Source: Saxibacter everestensis (lineage in GTDB: Bacteria > Actinomycetota > Actinomycetes > Actinomycetales > Brevibacteriaceae). Taken from it: DNA of 64,000 bases. Below are positions 1 through 8,094 of this stretch, in pieces. Below the pieces are notes generated by a model, which worked only from the letters and a program-made list of their open reading frames with translations, was not told the origin of the DNA and made no database searches. Within the stretch, counting starts at the first letter, position 1, and each line of letters begins with the position of its first letter. The position numbers were made by a program, and so were the translations under genes. The stretch spans positions 3,644,550-3,708,549 of the forward strand of contig NZ_CP090958.1 in assembly GCF_025787225.1 (NCBI RefSeq), written 5' to 3'.

Positions 1-378
1 ATCGAACACGAGGCCGTTGCCGAGGCGGCCGTGGTCCCGTCGCCGGATCCGGTGCGACTGGCTGTGCCGAAGGCGTATGTCGTGCTGGCAAACGGCTTCG
101 AGCCGACGGCAGATACCGCGCGCAAGATCCTTGGGTTCTGCCGGGAGAACCTGGCTGCGTACAAGCGGATTCGACGCCTGGAGTTCGCCGAGCTGCCGAA
201 GACAATTTCCGGAAAGATTCGCCGGGTGGAACTGCGGGCCCGCGAGCACGAATTGCATGCACCGCCGGTTGAGGAACCCGTCTCCTCGATCGGACCCGAC
301 GGCGGAGCGGAGCCTGCGGTCGGCGAGGGCTTCGGCCACGAGTTCTCCGACTCGGACTTTCCCGAACTGAAGGGCTAA
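1..378 (+). CDS. Acyl-CoA synthetase / AMP-dependent ligase, C-terminal part (5' end outside window)
   Basis: Only the last 125 codons are present; the reading frame is open from base 1. The text HEAVAEAAVVPSPD and the later PKTISGKIRRVELR are the C-terminal lid domain of the ANL (AMP-binding) superfamily; the lysine in SGKIRR is the A10 catalytic lysine used in adenylate formation. Family members activate a carboxylic acid to its acyl-AMP and then to acyl-CoA. Beyond the lid there is an unusual acidic tail of about 45 residues rich in E, G and D. The N-terminal domain that would define the substrate is not in the window, so chain length preference is unknown. A palindromic repeat begins 31 bases after the stop. 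Confidence 0.85.
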   Translation: MEHEAVAEAAVVPSPDPVRLAVPKAYVVLANGFEPTADTARKILGFCRENLAAYKRIRRLEFAELPKTISGKIRRVELRAREHELHAPPVEEPVSSIGPDGGAEPAVGEGFGHEFSDSDFPELKG

Positions 379-409
379 GCAGCGCCGGCCTTGGCCCGAG
401 GGCCCAGCG

Positions 410-515
410 AGGACGCGAACATTGTGTGGCCTCCCCGGCAAGAACGCGGACTTGATGCAGGACCGCGCCTGAATTCAGGCGCTATCCTGCACAGCGCTCG
501 CGTTCTTCCTGGGGC
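410..515. repeat. Palindromic intergenic repeat, family I, copy 1
   Basis: About 106 bases that recur with roughly 90% identity at 2141-2246. The core is a nested inverted repeat: arms AAGAACGCG at 440-448 and CGCGTTCTT at 499-507, then TGCAGGA at 456-462 and TCCTGCA at 485-491, then an uninterrupted 18-base palindrome centred on GAATTC at 465-482. It lies after the acyl-CoA synthetase stop and before the ECF41 promoter. It could act as a transcription terminator or be a REP/MITE-like element; it has no coding capacity. Confidence 0.8.
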
Positions 516-540
516 GACGGCGGGCGGCACGCATTAGCCA

Positions 541-567
541 TGTCACAAACTATGCCGTGGCCGTGTC
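541..567 (+). promoter_or_regulatory. Candidate ECF41-type promoter of the decarboxylase-sigma operon
   Basis: TGTCACA at 541-547 is followed after exactly 16 bases by TGTC at 564-567. Published ECF41 target promoters have TGTCACA at -35 and CGTC at -10 with a 16-base spacer, so this differs at one position. It lies about 50 bases upstream of the decarboxylase start and the operon encodes an ECF41 factor, which fits autoregulation. Its position also argues that translation starts at 618 and not at the earlier ATG at 540. Confidence 0.75.
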
Positions 568-617
568 TACTCGGCATAGGCCGTCCATCCCGGATGGCAC
601 GTGAACAGGAGACGGCA

Positions 618-1169
618 ATGCCACGAGTATCGATAAGCCATCCGCGAACGGCGAAGGTCCGACTGCTGGAATGGTTCAGTTCCCGCAAGTACGGAGCCGT
701 CCTCCAGCCATTGCAGGTCTCGATGCATAACTCCAGGGTGCTGACCACGATGATCGTCACCGAACTGACCGTCGGCCGATGGAGATCTTTGACGCCAACC
801 CAGACGGCGCTGGCGACGATGGTGTCAGCGGGTGACATTGGCTGTAGCTGGTGCATGGATTTCGGCGTCTGGGAACATCTCAATCAGGGCGTTGACCCGG
901 TTAAACTCCGTGAGGTGCCAAATTGGCGAGAGTCGGCTGTCTACACTGATGCCGAGCGCCGGGTGATGGAATACGCGAGTGCCATGACGCAGAGTCCGCC
1001 CACGGTCACCGATGAGATGGTCTCTCGCCTGCAGGCTGAGCTGAGCGAAGCTCAGGTTGTCGAGCTGACCGCGCTGATCGCGCTGGAGAATCAGCGCTCG
1101 AGGTTTAATTTTGCAATGGGATTAACAAGCCAGGGTTTCAAGGCAAGCTGCGATCTGGCGGACAGGTGA
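618..1169 (+). CDS. Carboxymuconolactone decarboxylase-like (AhpD-fold) protein, ECF41 partner
   Basis: A protein of 183 residues. Start chosen at 618 because AGGAG lies 7 bases upstream and because the candidate promoter would be inside the gene if the ATG at 540 were used. It has the CxxC motif of the AhpD/CMD family (GCSWCMDFG, Cys76 and Cys79), which in family members supports peroxide or thiol redox chemistry or decarboxylation. A CMD, oxidoreductase or epimerase gene (COE) next to an ECF41 sigma factor is the known arrangement for this sigma group and is its usual regulon. The substrate is unknown. The sigma gene starts 4 bases after the stop, so the two are one transcription unit. Confidence 0.82.
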   Translation: MPRVSISHPRTAKVRLLEWFSSRKYGAVLQPLQVSMHNSRVLTTMIVTELTVGRWRSLTPTQTALATMVSAGDIGCSWCMDFGVWEHLNQGVDPVKLREVPNWRESAVYTDAERRVMEYASAMTQSPPTVTDEMVSRLQAELSEAQVVELTALIALENQRSRFNFAMGLTSQGFKASCDLADR

Positions 1170-1173
1170 TGAG

Positions 1174-2136
1174 ATGACCCACGAAGCGGCCGAGTTCGAC
1201 GACGACAGGACCGACACCGCCGGGAACAACGCGACCGACACCGGCGGAACCCGCCGGCACGTGGAGCTCTTCGCCGCCCACCGTGGCGACCTGGTAGGCG
1301 CCGCTTATCGGGTGCTGGGCAGCGTGCATGATGCCGAAGACGTTGTGCAGGATGCGTGGCTGCGATGGTCCGGCGTCGACATTGACACGGTGCGGATGCC
1401 GCGAGCCTACCTCCTGCAGACCGTGACCCGGCTGGCACTGAATCGGGTGCGCGACCAAGCCCGCCGGCGTGAGGAATACATCGGGCCATGGCTGCCGGAG
1501 CCCGCCGTCGCGGCCGAGGCAGAACATCAGGTGGAACTCGCCGACGACGTGTCGATGGCTTTGCTGGTGGTGCTCGCGGCGCTATCGCCGGCGGAACGCG
1601 CGGCATTTGTGCTGAAGGAGGTCTTCGGCCTCCCATACGGCGACATTGCAGAGGCGTTGGATCGTAGTGAAAGTGCGGTGCGACAGCTCGCCCATCGGGC
1701 GAAGAACCACGTCCATGAGCGGGCGCCGCGGTATCCGGTCAGTCCGAAGACACACCACGAGGTGACGGTCCGATTTCTCGAAGCCGTGCAGAACGGTTCG
1801 GTCGATGAGCTGTTGAGCCTGATGGCGCCGGACGTCACCCTGATCACCGATGGCGGCGGCATCCGCAAGGCGGCACTTCGTCCGTTGCTCGGCGCAGACA
1901 ACATCATCCGGTGGCTGTTCGGCGTGTTGGCAAAGCCGGATGTCGCCGATCTGGAGATGTCGCTGGGCCACGTCAATGGCCAAAGCGCCGTCGTCGCCCA
2001 CAATGGCTCCGCGATCGATAGTGTCGTGTTCTTCGATGTTGATGACGGATTGATCCGCGAGGGCTACGCCATCCGAAATCCTGAGAAGTTGCGGCACCTG
2101 AGGCTCGCCGACATCCGGGTAGAACGCGAAGTCTAG
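1174..2136 (+). CDS. ECF41-family RNA polymerase sigma factor (SigJ-like) with SnoaL-like C-terminal domain
   Basis: A sigma factor of 320 residues with sigma-70 regions 2 (about residues 28-95) and 4 (about 125-180), followed by a C-terminal SnoaL/NTF2-like domain. All three ECF41 signature motifs are visible: WLPEP in the linker (residues 106-110), DGGG (226-229) and NPEKL (302-306). In this group the C-terminal extension acts as a built-in regulator that replaces a separate anti-sigma factor, and none is encoded nearby. Region 4 carries the helix-turn-helix LPYGDIAEALDRSESAVRQL. The start is preceded by AGGTGATG. Likely target is the TGTCACA-N16-TGTC promoter at 541. The inducing signal is unknown. 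Confidence 0.92.
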   Translation: MTHEAAEFDDDRTDTAGNNATDTGGTRRHVELFAAHRGDLVGAAYRVLGSVHDAEDVVQDAWLRWSGVDIDTVRMPRAYLLQTVTRLALNRVRDQARRREEYIGPWLPEPAVAAEAEHQVELADDVSMALLVVLAALSPAERAAFVLKEVFGLPYGDIAEALDRSESAVRQLAHRAKNHVHERAPRYPVSPKTHHEVTVRFLEAVQNGSVDELLSLMAPDVTLITDGGGIRKAALRPLLGADNIIRWLFGVLAKPDVADLEMSLGHVNGQSAVVAHNGSAIDSVVFFDVDDGLIREGYAIRNPEKLRHLRLADIRVEREV

Positions 2137-2140
2137 GGGC

Positions 2141-2246
2141 AGGAACGCGAACATTGTGTCGCCTCCCCGGCGAGGACGCGAACTTGATGCAGGATCGCGC
2201 GCGAATTCAGGCGCTATCCTGCATAGCGCTCGCGTTCCTCCGGGGG
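2141..2246. repeat. Palindromic intergenic repeat, family I, copy 2
   Basis: Second copy of the 106-base element at 410-515. It fills the whole space between the convergent sigma factor and pyruvate oxidase genes, ending one base before the oxidase stop codon. The central palindrome is less perfect than in copy 1 (GCGCGCGAATTCAGGCGC), while the TGCAGGA/TCCTGCA arms are intact. The position fits a bidirectional terminator. Confidence 0.8.
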
Positions 2247-3998
2247 TTACGGCCGCGGGATGTTGCGCAGGTTCGAACGCGCCATCTGAACCGCCTCGCC
2301 GACGCCGCCACTGAGCACCACCTTGCTCATTGCCAGCGCGAAGCCCTTGAGCTGCTCACCGGTCAGCGTCGGCGGGATAGACAGCGCCCGGGGATCGGTG
2401 ACTACGTCGACCAGGGCGGGACCGTCGACGGTGAAGGCCGACTCGAGCGCCTGCCGGATGTCGCGCGGATGTTCCACCCGCTGGGTGTGAATTCCCAGCG
2501 ATCCAGCCAGTGCGGCATAGTCGACCATCGGGACGTCGACGCCGAAGTCCTGCAGGCCATCGACCAGCATCTCGGCCTTCACCATGCCGAGGGTCGAGTT
2601 GTTGAACACCACGACTTTGACCGGCAGCTTGTACATGGAAATGGTGAGTAGCTCGCCGAGCAGCATCGACAATCCGCCATCGCCGGATACCGAGATCACC
2701 TGCCGCTGACGATCTGCGAATTGCGCGCCGATCGCGTGCGGCAGCGCGTTCGCCATCGAGCCGTGCAACATCGAGGCAATGAATCGGCGCTTACCGGTTG
2801 GGTTGATGTAGCGCGCGGTCCAAACGTTCGACATCCCGGTGTCGGTGGTGAAGACAGCGTCGTCGTCGGCCACCTGGTCCAGGATCGACGCAACGTACTC
2901 GGGGTGGATCGGCGTCGTCTTCTCGACATCCTTTGTGTACGCGCCGACCACCTTCGTCATCAGCTCATCGTGCTTCTTCAGCCATTTGCGCAGGTAGCCT
3001 CGGTCAGTCTTCGTCTCGACGAGCGGTGTCAGCGCCCGCAGCGTCGCGCCCACGTCGCCCTGCAGCGGGAGCTCTACCTTGGTGCGCCGGCCTAGTTTCG
3101 ACGGATCGATGTCGACCTGGGCGGTGCGGACGTCGTTCGGCAGGAACTGCGAATACGGGAAATCGGTGCCGAGCAGGATCAGCAGGTCGGCATCGTGGAT
3201 TCCCGCGTGCGCCGCCCCGTAGCCGAGCAGGCCGGTCATCCCGACGTCAAAGGGATTGTCGTACTGAATGTGCTCCTTGCCACGAAGGGAGTGGCCGATC
3301 GGGGCGCCGATCTTCTCTGCCAGCGCAACCACCTCATCGTGAGCTCCCGCGACCCCCTGGCCGGCGAAGATCGCGACCTTGCCGGCCGCGTTGATGGCGT
3401 CGGCCAGTCGCCGGACCTCCGACTCGGGAGGCACGACAGCGGGAGTAGCCGGCAATGCGAGCGCAGGCGTCGGCCCGATGGCGGCCAACTCGGCTATATC
3501 GCCGGGCAGAGTTACGACGGCGACGCCACCCTGGGTGATGGCGGCCTGCATCGCGGATCGCATCACGCGCGGCGCCTGTGCCGCCGTCGATACCAACTCG
3601 GTATAGAGCGAGCATTCGTTGAACAGGCGATCAGGGTGGGTTTCCTGGAAATAGCCGGAGCCGATCTCGGTGCTTGGAATGTGCGAGGCGATCGCCAGTA
3701 CCCGGGCGCCTGATCGGTGGGCGTCGTAGAGTCCGTTGATCAGGTGCAGGTTGCCCGGTCCGCAGGAGCCGGCGCACACCGCGAGCTCTCCGGTGAGCTG
3801 GGCATCCGCCGCCGCGGCGAATGCCGCTGCCTCCTCGTGCCGCACGTGGATCCAGTCGATGCCGCCCTTGGCCGAACCGCCGGTGCGGCGGACGGCGTCA
3901 ACCACCGGGTTGAGGCTGTCGCCCACGATGCCGTAGATGCGGCGCACCCCGGCGTTTCGCAGTTGTTCGACGAGTTGATCAGCGACTGTGCGTGCCAT
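2247..3998 (-). CDS. poxB: Pyruvate oxidase / pyruvate dehydrogenase (quinone), ThDP-dependent
   Basis: An enzyme of 583 residues, close to the 572 of E. coli PoxB. It shows the three-domain ThDP enzyme layout: an N-terminal pyrimidine-binding domain with VRHEEAAAFAA (the catalytic Glu), a central FAD-binding-type domain, and a C-terminal ThDP domain with GDGGLSMLLGELLT and, downstream, N residues of the GDG-N metal motif. PoxB converts pyruvate to acetate and CO2 and passes electrons to menaquinone at the membrane. The start is preceded by TAGGAG. The gene stands alone and converges on the sigma factor gene. An acetolactate-synthase-like activity cannot be excluded, but the overall text matches PoxB better. 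Confidence 0.9.
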   Translation of the reverse strand: MARTVADQLVEQLRNAGVRRIYGIVGDSLNPVVDAVRRTGGSAKGGIDWIHVRHEEAAAFAAAADAQLTGELAVCAGSCGPGNLHLINGLYDAHRSGARVLAIASHIPSTEIGSGYFQETHPDRLFNECSLYTELVSTAAQAPRVMRSAMQAAITQGGVAVVTLPGDIAELAAIGPTPALALPATPAVVPPESEVRRLADAINAAGKVAIFAGQGVAGAHDEVVALAEKIGAPIGHSLRGKEHIQYDNPFDVGMTGLLGYGAAHAGIHDADLLILLGTDFPYSQFLPNDVRTAQVDIDPSKLGRRTKVELPLQGDVGATLRALTPLVETKTDRGYLRKWLKKHDELMTKVVGAYTKDVEKTTPIHPEYVASILDQVADDDAVFTTDTGMSNVWTARYINPTGKRRFIASMLHGSMANALPHAIGAQFADRQRQVISVSGDGGLSMLLGELLTISMYKLPVKVVVFNNSTLGMVKAEMLVDGLQDFGVDVPMVDYAALAGSLGIHTQRVEHPRDIRQALESAFTVDGPALVDVVTDPRALSIPPTLTGEQLKGFALAMSKVVLSGGVGEAVQMARSNLRNIPRP

Positions 3999-4201
3999 TT
4001 TGCGAGCTCCTAACGGACGTTTCGGGCAATCCTGTTGCGGTCCTGGGGATTAAACCAGGCGACCGGCAGTCCCAACTTGCTACAACGCTCGAATGTTTCG
4101 GCTCAATACCAATCGGCGGCCGATTGTCTGCCAACTCACATCGCGAATGTGTATTCGGGCATGATAAAAGAACCGAAGCGAACCTTGAGTCGGAGGTATT
4201 G

Positions 4202-4660
4202 ATGCTCGAATGGATGAGCGACAACAGCTGGGCCGTATGGCTAGCGATGATTGTCGTTCTCGGCGGCATCGAACTCGTCACCCTTGACCTGTTGTTCGCG
4301 ATGCTTGCCGTCGGCGCGATCGGCGGCTTGCTCGCAGATGTGATGGGCGCGCCGCTTCCGGTCGAAATTGGGGTAGCCGGCGTGGTCGCTATCGGGATGA
4401 TCTTCGCGGTGCGGCCGGTCGCGCTGAAGCACCTTCGGAAGGGGCCCGCACTGCAGCGAACCAATGCTGACGCGTTGCTGGGTGCATCGGCAATTGCGAT
4501 CGAATCGGTCACCTCGTCGGCCGGCCTGGTCAGGATCGGCGGCGACGTCTGGACGGCCAGGGTGCTGGAGTCCGACGACGTGATCGAACCGGATGAAAAG
4601 GTGTACGTCGCACGAATCGATGGCGCGACGGCGGTGGTCAGCCGGGACGAAGTCGTTTAG
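4202..4660 (+). CDS. NfeD-like membrane protein with OB-fold
   Basis: A protein of 152 residues. Start at 4202, preceded by CGGAGG at a suitable distance. Two or three membrane segments occupy residues 10-75 and the C-terminal half is the soluble OB-fold of NfeD proteins (GLVRIGGDVWTARV, then DEKVYVARIDGATAVV). Short NfeD proteins of this type partner SPFH proteins in membrane microdomains, and the next gene is an SPFH protein 86 bases downstream. The role is probably membrane organisation or quality control; no catalytic residues are expected in this short form, which lacks the ClpP-like protease domain. Confidence 0.85.
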   Translation: MLEWMSDNSWAVWLAMIVVLGGIELVTLDLLFAMLAVGAIGGLLADVMGAPLPVEIGVAGVVAIGMIFAVRPVALKHLRKGPALQRTNADALLGASAIAIESVTSSAGLVRIGGDVWTARVLESDDVIEPDEKVYVARIDGATAVVSRDEVV

Positions 4661-4746
4661 CACGATTCTTATCCACTCCTCGTCGCGGAAATCACCTTCA
4701 GCGAAGAGTGGATGCAAAACGCAGGCACAAATGATTGGAAGCATTT

Positions 4747-6168
4747 ATGGATTTCGGATTAGGGGCGGCCATAGGCGTCGGCCTCGTCGTGCTGTTCGTC
4801 GTCATCATCCTGGCGCGCTCGCTGCGCATCGTTCCGCAGGCCCGCGCCGGGGTGGTCGAACGTTTCGGCCGGTACCAGCGGACGTTGAATCCCGGCCTTT
4901 CCGTCGTCATCCCGTTCGTCGACCGGGTGTTGCCGCTGCTGGACCTGCGTGAACAGGTTGTCTCATTTCCGCCGCAGCCGGTGATCACGGAAGACAACCT
5001 CGTGGTGTCGATCGACACAGTGGTGTACTTCCAGGTCAACGACGCCCGGGCGGCAACCTACGAGATTGCGAACTACATTCATGCCGTCGAACAGCTGACT
5101 ACGACGACGCTGCGTAACGTCGTCGGTGGCCTGAACCTGGAGGAGGCGCTCACCTCCCGTGATCAGATCAACGGCCAGCTTCGCGGCGTGCTCGACGATG
5201 CGACCGGCCGCTGGGGGATCAGGGTTTCCCGCGTCGAGCTGAAGGCAATCGATCCGCCGCACTCGATCCAGGATTCGATGGAAAAGCAGATGCGCGCAGA
5301 GCGAGACCGGCGTGCGGCGATCCTGACGGCAGAGGGCACGAAGCAGTCCCAAATTCTGACCGCAGAGGGCGAACGACAGGCAGCCATCCTGAGCGCGGAA
5401 GGCGCGGCCAAGGCCGCCATCCTGAATGCGGACGCGCAATCCAAGGCCGCAATTCTGCGAGCCGATGGCGAATCTCAGGCTATCCAGAAGGTGTTCCAGG
5501 CAATTCACGCCGGCGATGCCGATCCGAAGCTGCTCGCTTACCAATACCTGCAGACTCTGCCGAAGCTCGCCGAAGGGTCGTCCAACAAGCTGTGGATCAT
5601 CCCATCCGAGATCAGTGAGGCGATTAAGGGCATCGGCGGCGCAATGGGCGCGAATGCGGCGGGCGGCGCAGGTCTGTCCGGAATGTTTACCGGTAGGACA
5701 TCCGGCGATTCGGGTAGTGAATCCGGCGACTTCGGCGATTCCGGCGATTCCGGCGACGATGAGAGCGCGCGGGCTCCCGGACGCCGGGCGCAGCGTTCGG
5801 GCGTTGGCCGCCCGGCTCCGCCGGAACCGTTGGTCGATGCGACGAATGCGGTCGAATCGGTGCTTGAGGACATCCGAAATCCCAAGCACACGCCGCTGGA
5901 AGACGTTATCGAACCTCCGGCCATGCCACCGATTCCGAGCGGCCTCGACGCACCGACAACTCCTGTGTCACGGTCGGCTGCCCCGGCGCAGGCACCTGCC
6001 CCTGCGCAGGCACCTGCCCCGGCACCTGCAGAGCCAGCCGAGGCGCAGGCCCCGGATGCCGGCGATGCCGCGGCAACGGATGCCGCTGCCGAGCAGCCTG
6101 GGGATGCCGCCCGGGCTCCGGCGTCTTCCGAGCACCCTGCGCCCGAGCACCCCGAGGAACAGCGCTAG
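4747..6168 (+). CDS. SPFH/Band 7 membrane protein (QmcA/stomatin-like)
   Basis: A protein of 473 residues. Start at 4747 preceded by GGAAG; a TTG at 4735 is less likely. An N-terminal membrane anchor (about residues 5-27) is followed by the SPFH domain (RIVPQARAGVVERFGRY, then the NVVG and REQV segments). Next comes an Ala/Glu-rich coiled-coil built from near-repeats of the type ILTAEGxxQ/AAIL at about residues 185-245. The last 130 residues are a low-complexity tail with GDSGDSGD and AP/QAPAPA repeats, longer than in most relatives. SPFH proteins form membrane-attached rings or cages that organise proteases and lipids. The NfeD gene upstream is its usual partner. Confidence 0.88.
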   Translation: MDFGLGAAIGVGLVVLFVVIILARSLRIVPQARAGVVERFGRYQRTLNPGLSVVIPFVDRVLPLLDLREQVVSFPPQPVITEDNLVVSIDTVVYFQVNDARAATYEIANYIHAVEQLTTTTLRNVVGGLNLEEALTSRDQINGQLRGVLDDATGRWGIRVSRVELKAIDPPHSIQDSMEKQMRAERDRRAAILTAEGTKQSQILTAEGERQAAILSAEGAAKAAILNADAQSKAAILRADGESQAIQKVFQAIHAGDADPKLLAYQYLQTLPKLAEGSSNKLWIIPSEISEAIKGIGGAMGANAAGGAGLSGMFTGRTSGDSGSESGDFGDSGDSGDDESARAPGRRAQRSGVGRPAPPEPLVDATNAVESVLEDIRNPKHTPLEDVIEPPAMPPIPSGLDAPTTPVSRSAAPAQAPAPAQAPAPAPAEPAEAQAPDAGDAAATDAAAEQPGDAARAPASSEHPAPEHPEEQR

Positions 6169-6192
6169 CAGTTGCCCGCCGTACGGCTCACC

Positions 6193-6265
6193 GCGAAACG
6201 GTCCGCTTTCTGCCCTAGTTCTGTGTCAAATGACGGACCGGGAAGCAGAAACCGGACCGTTTCGC
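6193..6265. terminator. Long bidirectional hairpin between convergent genes
   Basis: GCGAAACGGTCC at 6193-6204 pairs with GGACCGTTTCGC at 6254-6265, and TTTCTGC pairs with GCAGAAA inside, giving a stem of about 19 base pairs with a small internal mismatch. It occupies the gap between the SPFH gene and the convergent nitronate-monooxygenase-like gene. It has no clear U-tract on either strand, so termination is inferred from position and stem length only. Confidence 0.55.
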
Positions 6266-6280
6266 CTGGGTGGGCCGGGA

Positions 6281-7336
6281 CTACAGGAGTGAGCGGAGCC
6301 GGGCTTCTGCTTCGGCATTAATCCGCTGAATGACCTCGCCGGCCGGCAGGGATTCCCGGACCGCGCCCACTGCCTCGCCGGCGTAGACACTGGCGTTGCC
6401 GGGATCGCCGGAGCTATTCGCCGCTCGCACTTCGCCGGCTGCGTCGGCGTCATCCGCCAGTTCACTGCCGCGACCGTGCCAACGGTCGGTGAACTCATTG
6501 CGCAATGCCCGGCCGCCCCAGCGGGAGGGCCATGGCTGCCGCTGCGCCAGGTCGAAGACACTGGTGTAGACGGTGTCATCGCTCTCGGCGGCCAGGATCC
6601 GTTCCCGCAGTCCTTCCGGCATCGTAACCTCCGGGCTGGCCAGCAGCGCGGTCCCGATCATCGCGCCGTGAGCGCCCGCGGCCAGCACTGCCGCGAGTCC
6701 TCGTCCGGTGCTGATGCCGCCGGCCGCTACCACCGGCAGCTCGGTGCTCTCCAGCACGTCCTGCAATAACGGCAGTGTTGCTCGCTGCCCGGTGTGTCCG
6801 CCAGCCTCGGCGCCCTGGACGATGATCAGATCGATTCCTGCCGTCTCGGCCAGCCGGAGGTCGGCGAGCGTATTCACCTGCATCGCGGCGAGTGAGCCGA
6901 CGGAATGCACATCCTCCACATATGGCGACGGATCTCCGAACGACAGGGAGATCAGGGCGGGACCGGTGGCCAGGCTTGCGTCCAGCAGCGCCCGGTCCTC
7001 GTCGATCGCCCAGGTCATCAGGCCGATGCCGAACCTGAGCGGCGTGATTTCGCCGCCGGTCCCGGCGTTCCGGTTCGAGAGAGCAGCCTCGGTCCGGGTG
7101 CCAGGGCTCGAGGGAACACCGTCGCCGTCGGTGCTACTGGCGATCGGGCCATACCGGGCAATGGTTGCATTCTCCGCGATCCATTCCGGACTGACGACCC
7201 GGCCGGCGCCAAGCATGCCGAGCCCTCCCGCGGCAGACACCGCGTGAGCGAGTTCGCCGCCGGCCCGGGAAGCCATCGGGGCGGAAATGATTGGGACACT
7301 CAGGTCCAGCGTCTGGGTCAGCCACGTCTTCAGCAC
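6281..7336 (-). CDS. Nitronate monooxygenase / 2-nitropropane dioxygenase-like FMN enzyme
   Basis: A protein of 351 residues with the TIM-barrel text of the nitronate monooxygenase family: IISAPMAS near the N-terminus, AAGGLGMLGAG, the QGAEAGGHTG segment that carries the conserved His, and the phosphate-binding VVAAGGIS and GAHGAMIGTALL motifs for FMN. Family enzymes oxidise propionate-3-nitronate or related nitronates and protect against nitro-toxins. The insert at about residues 68-95 is low in conservation. The gene is monocistronic and convergent with the SPFH gene. Some relatives are enoyl-ACP reductase-like (FabK), but the His region favours nitronate monooxygenase. Confidence 0.85.
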   Translation of the reverse strand: MLKTWLTQTLDLSVPIISAPMASRAGGELAHAVSAAGGLGMLGAGRVVSPEWIAENATIARYGPIASSTDGDGVPSSPGTRTEAALSNRNAGTGGEITPLRFGIGLMTWAIDEDRALLDASLATGPALISLSFGDPSPYVEDVHSVGSLAAMQVNTLADLRLAETAGIDLIIVQGAEAGGHTGQRATLPLLQDVLESTELPVVAAGGISTGRGLAAVLAAGAHGAMIGTALLASPEVTMPEGLRERILAAESDDTVYTSVFDLAQRQPWPSRWGGRALRNEFTDRWHGRGSELADDADAAGEVRAANSSGDPGNASVYAGEAVGAVRESLPAGEVIQRINAEAEARLRSLL

Positions 7337-7560
7337 ACCAGCAGCCTAACCCGGCGGATGGGGGAACTGGCACGCAGACTCAATCACTGCCGTTCTTACT
7401 TAACGACGGACGTTCGTTGGCTCGCAGCCACTGACCTGCGGTGTCGGGTCAGCCGGCAGTTCGCTATCAACGGCACCGGCGGAGAGGCGGTCGGCGTTGC
7501 ATGCAGCGTGCGGAAGTCGTACCGCTGTTTTCCGCCGGGAAGTCTGGCGCTGGGGCCGGT

Positions 7561-7598
7561 GCTGGTCGATAATCTAAACCAGCATTGCTATAACCAGC
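7561..7598 (+). promoter_or_regulatory. Triple GCTGGT/ACCAGC motif upstream of the VOC gene
   Basis: GCTGGT at 7561-7566, then ACCAGC at 7578-7583 and again at 7593-7598, ending 27 bases before the VOC start codon. The first two form an inverted repeat and the last two a direct repeat of period 15. The arrangement resembles a repressor site, but no regulator gene is adjacent. The rest of the gap at 7337-7560 shows nothing else I can support. Confidence 0.3.
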
Positions 7599-7625
7599 AC
7601 TGGCGGAGAGCGAGGAGATTGGATC

Positions 7626-8042
7626 ATGGCGACACGTCTAAACCCTTATCTCGGTTTTCGGGACGAGGCAAAACAAGCGATGGCCTTCTATCAGTCGGTT
7701 TTCGGCGGCGAGCTGACCAGCAGCACCTTTGGCGAGTTTCAGGCCAGCGATGACCCGGCTGAGCAGGACAAGATCATGCATTCCATGCTGACCACCGATA
7801 GCGGCATGGTGCTGATGGCGTCAGACACTCCCCAAGGCATGGACTACACGCCCGGGAGCAACTACTCCGTCTCGCTCAGTGGTGAGGACGAAGCCGAACT
7901 GCGCGGTTTCTGGGACAAGCTCTCCGACGGTGGCAACGTCACGATGCCGCTCGGCCCAGCTCCGTGGGGCGACAGTTTCGGGATGTGCGTCGACAAGTTC
8001 GGCGTGAGTTGGCTGGTGAACATAGCCGGATCCCAGCCTTAA
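7626..8042 (+). CDS. VOC-family (PhnB-like / glyoxalase superfamily) protein
   Basis: A protein of 138 residues that begins LNPYLGFRDEAKQAMAFYQSVFGGEL, the typical opening of PhnB-like proteins of the vicinal oxygen chelate superfamily. It ends with WGDSFGMCVDKFGVSWLVN, the matching C-terminal half. The usual metal ligands of glyoxalases are not obvious, as is common for this subgroup, whose biochemical role is unknown. GAGGAG lies 10 bases before the ATG. The gene is monocistronic. Confidence 0.85.
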   Translation: MATRLNPYLGFRDEAKQAMAFYQSVFGGELTSSTFGEFQASDDPAEQDKIMHSMLTTDSGMVLMASDTPQGMDYTPGSNYSVSLSGEDEAELRGFWDKLSDGGNVTMPLGPAPWGDSFGMCVDKFGVSWLVNIAGSQP

Positions 8043-8094
8043 GCCAGCACCAGGCAGTCGACGCCACGGTAAGTCGTCGAAGCGAGCGCCACGG

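Noticed and set aside
410-2246. Insertion sequence ends
   Set aside because: No transposase lies between the two 106-base repeats and no target duplications were recognised.
4963-5889. Long minus-strand open frame opposite the SPFH gene
   Set aside because: It is a shadow of a GC-rich coding strand; the SPFH protein has clear domains and the opposite frame has no motif or ribosome site. The same holds for frames opposite ponA (9414-10436) and the importer (19504-20664).
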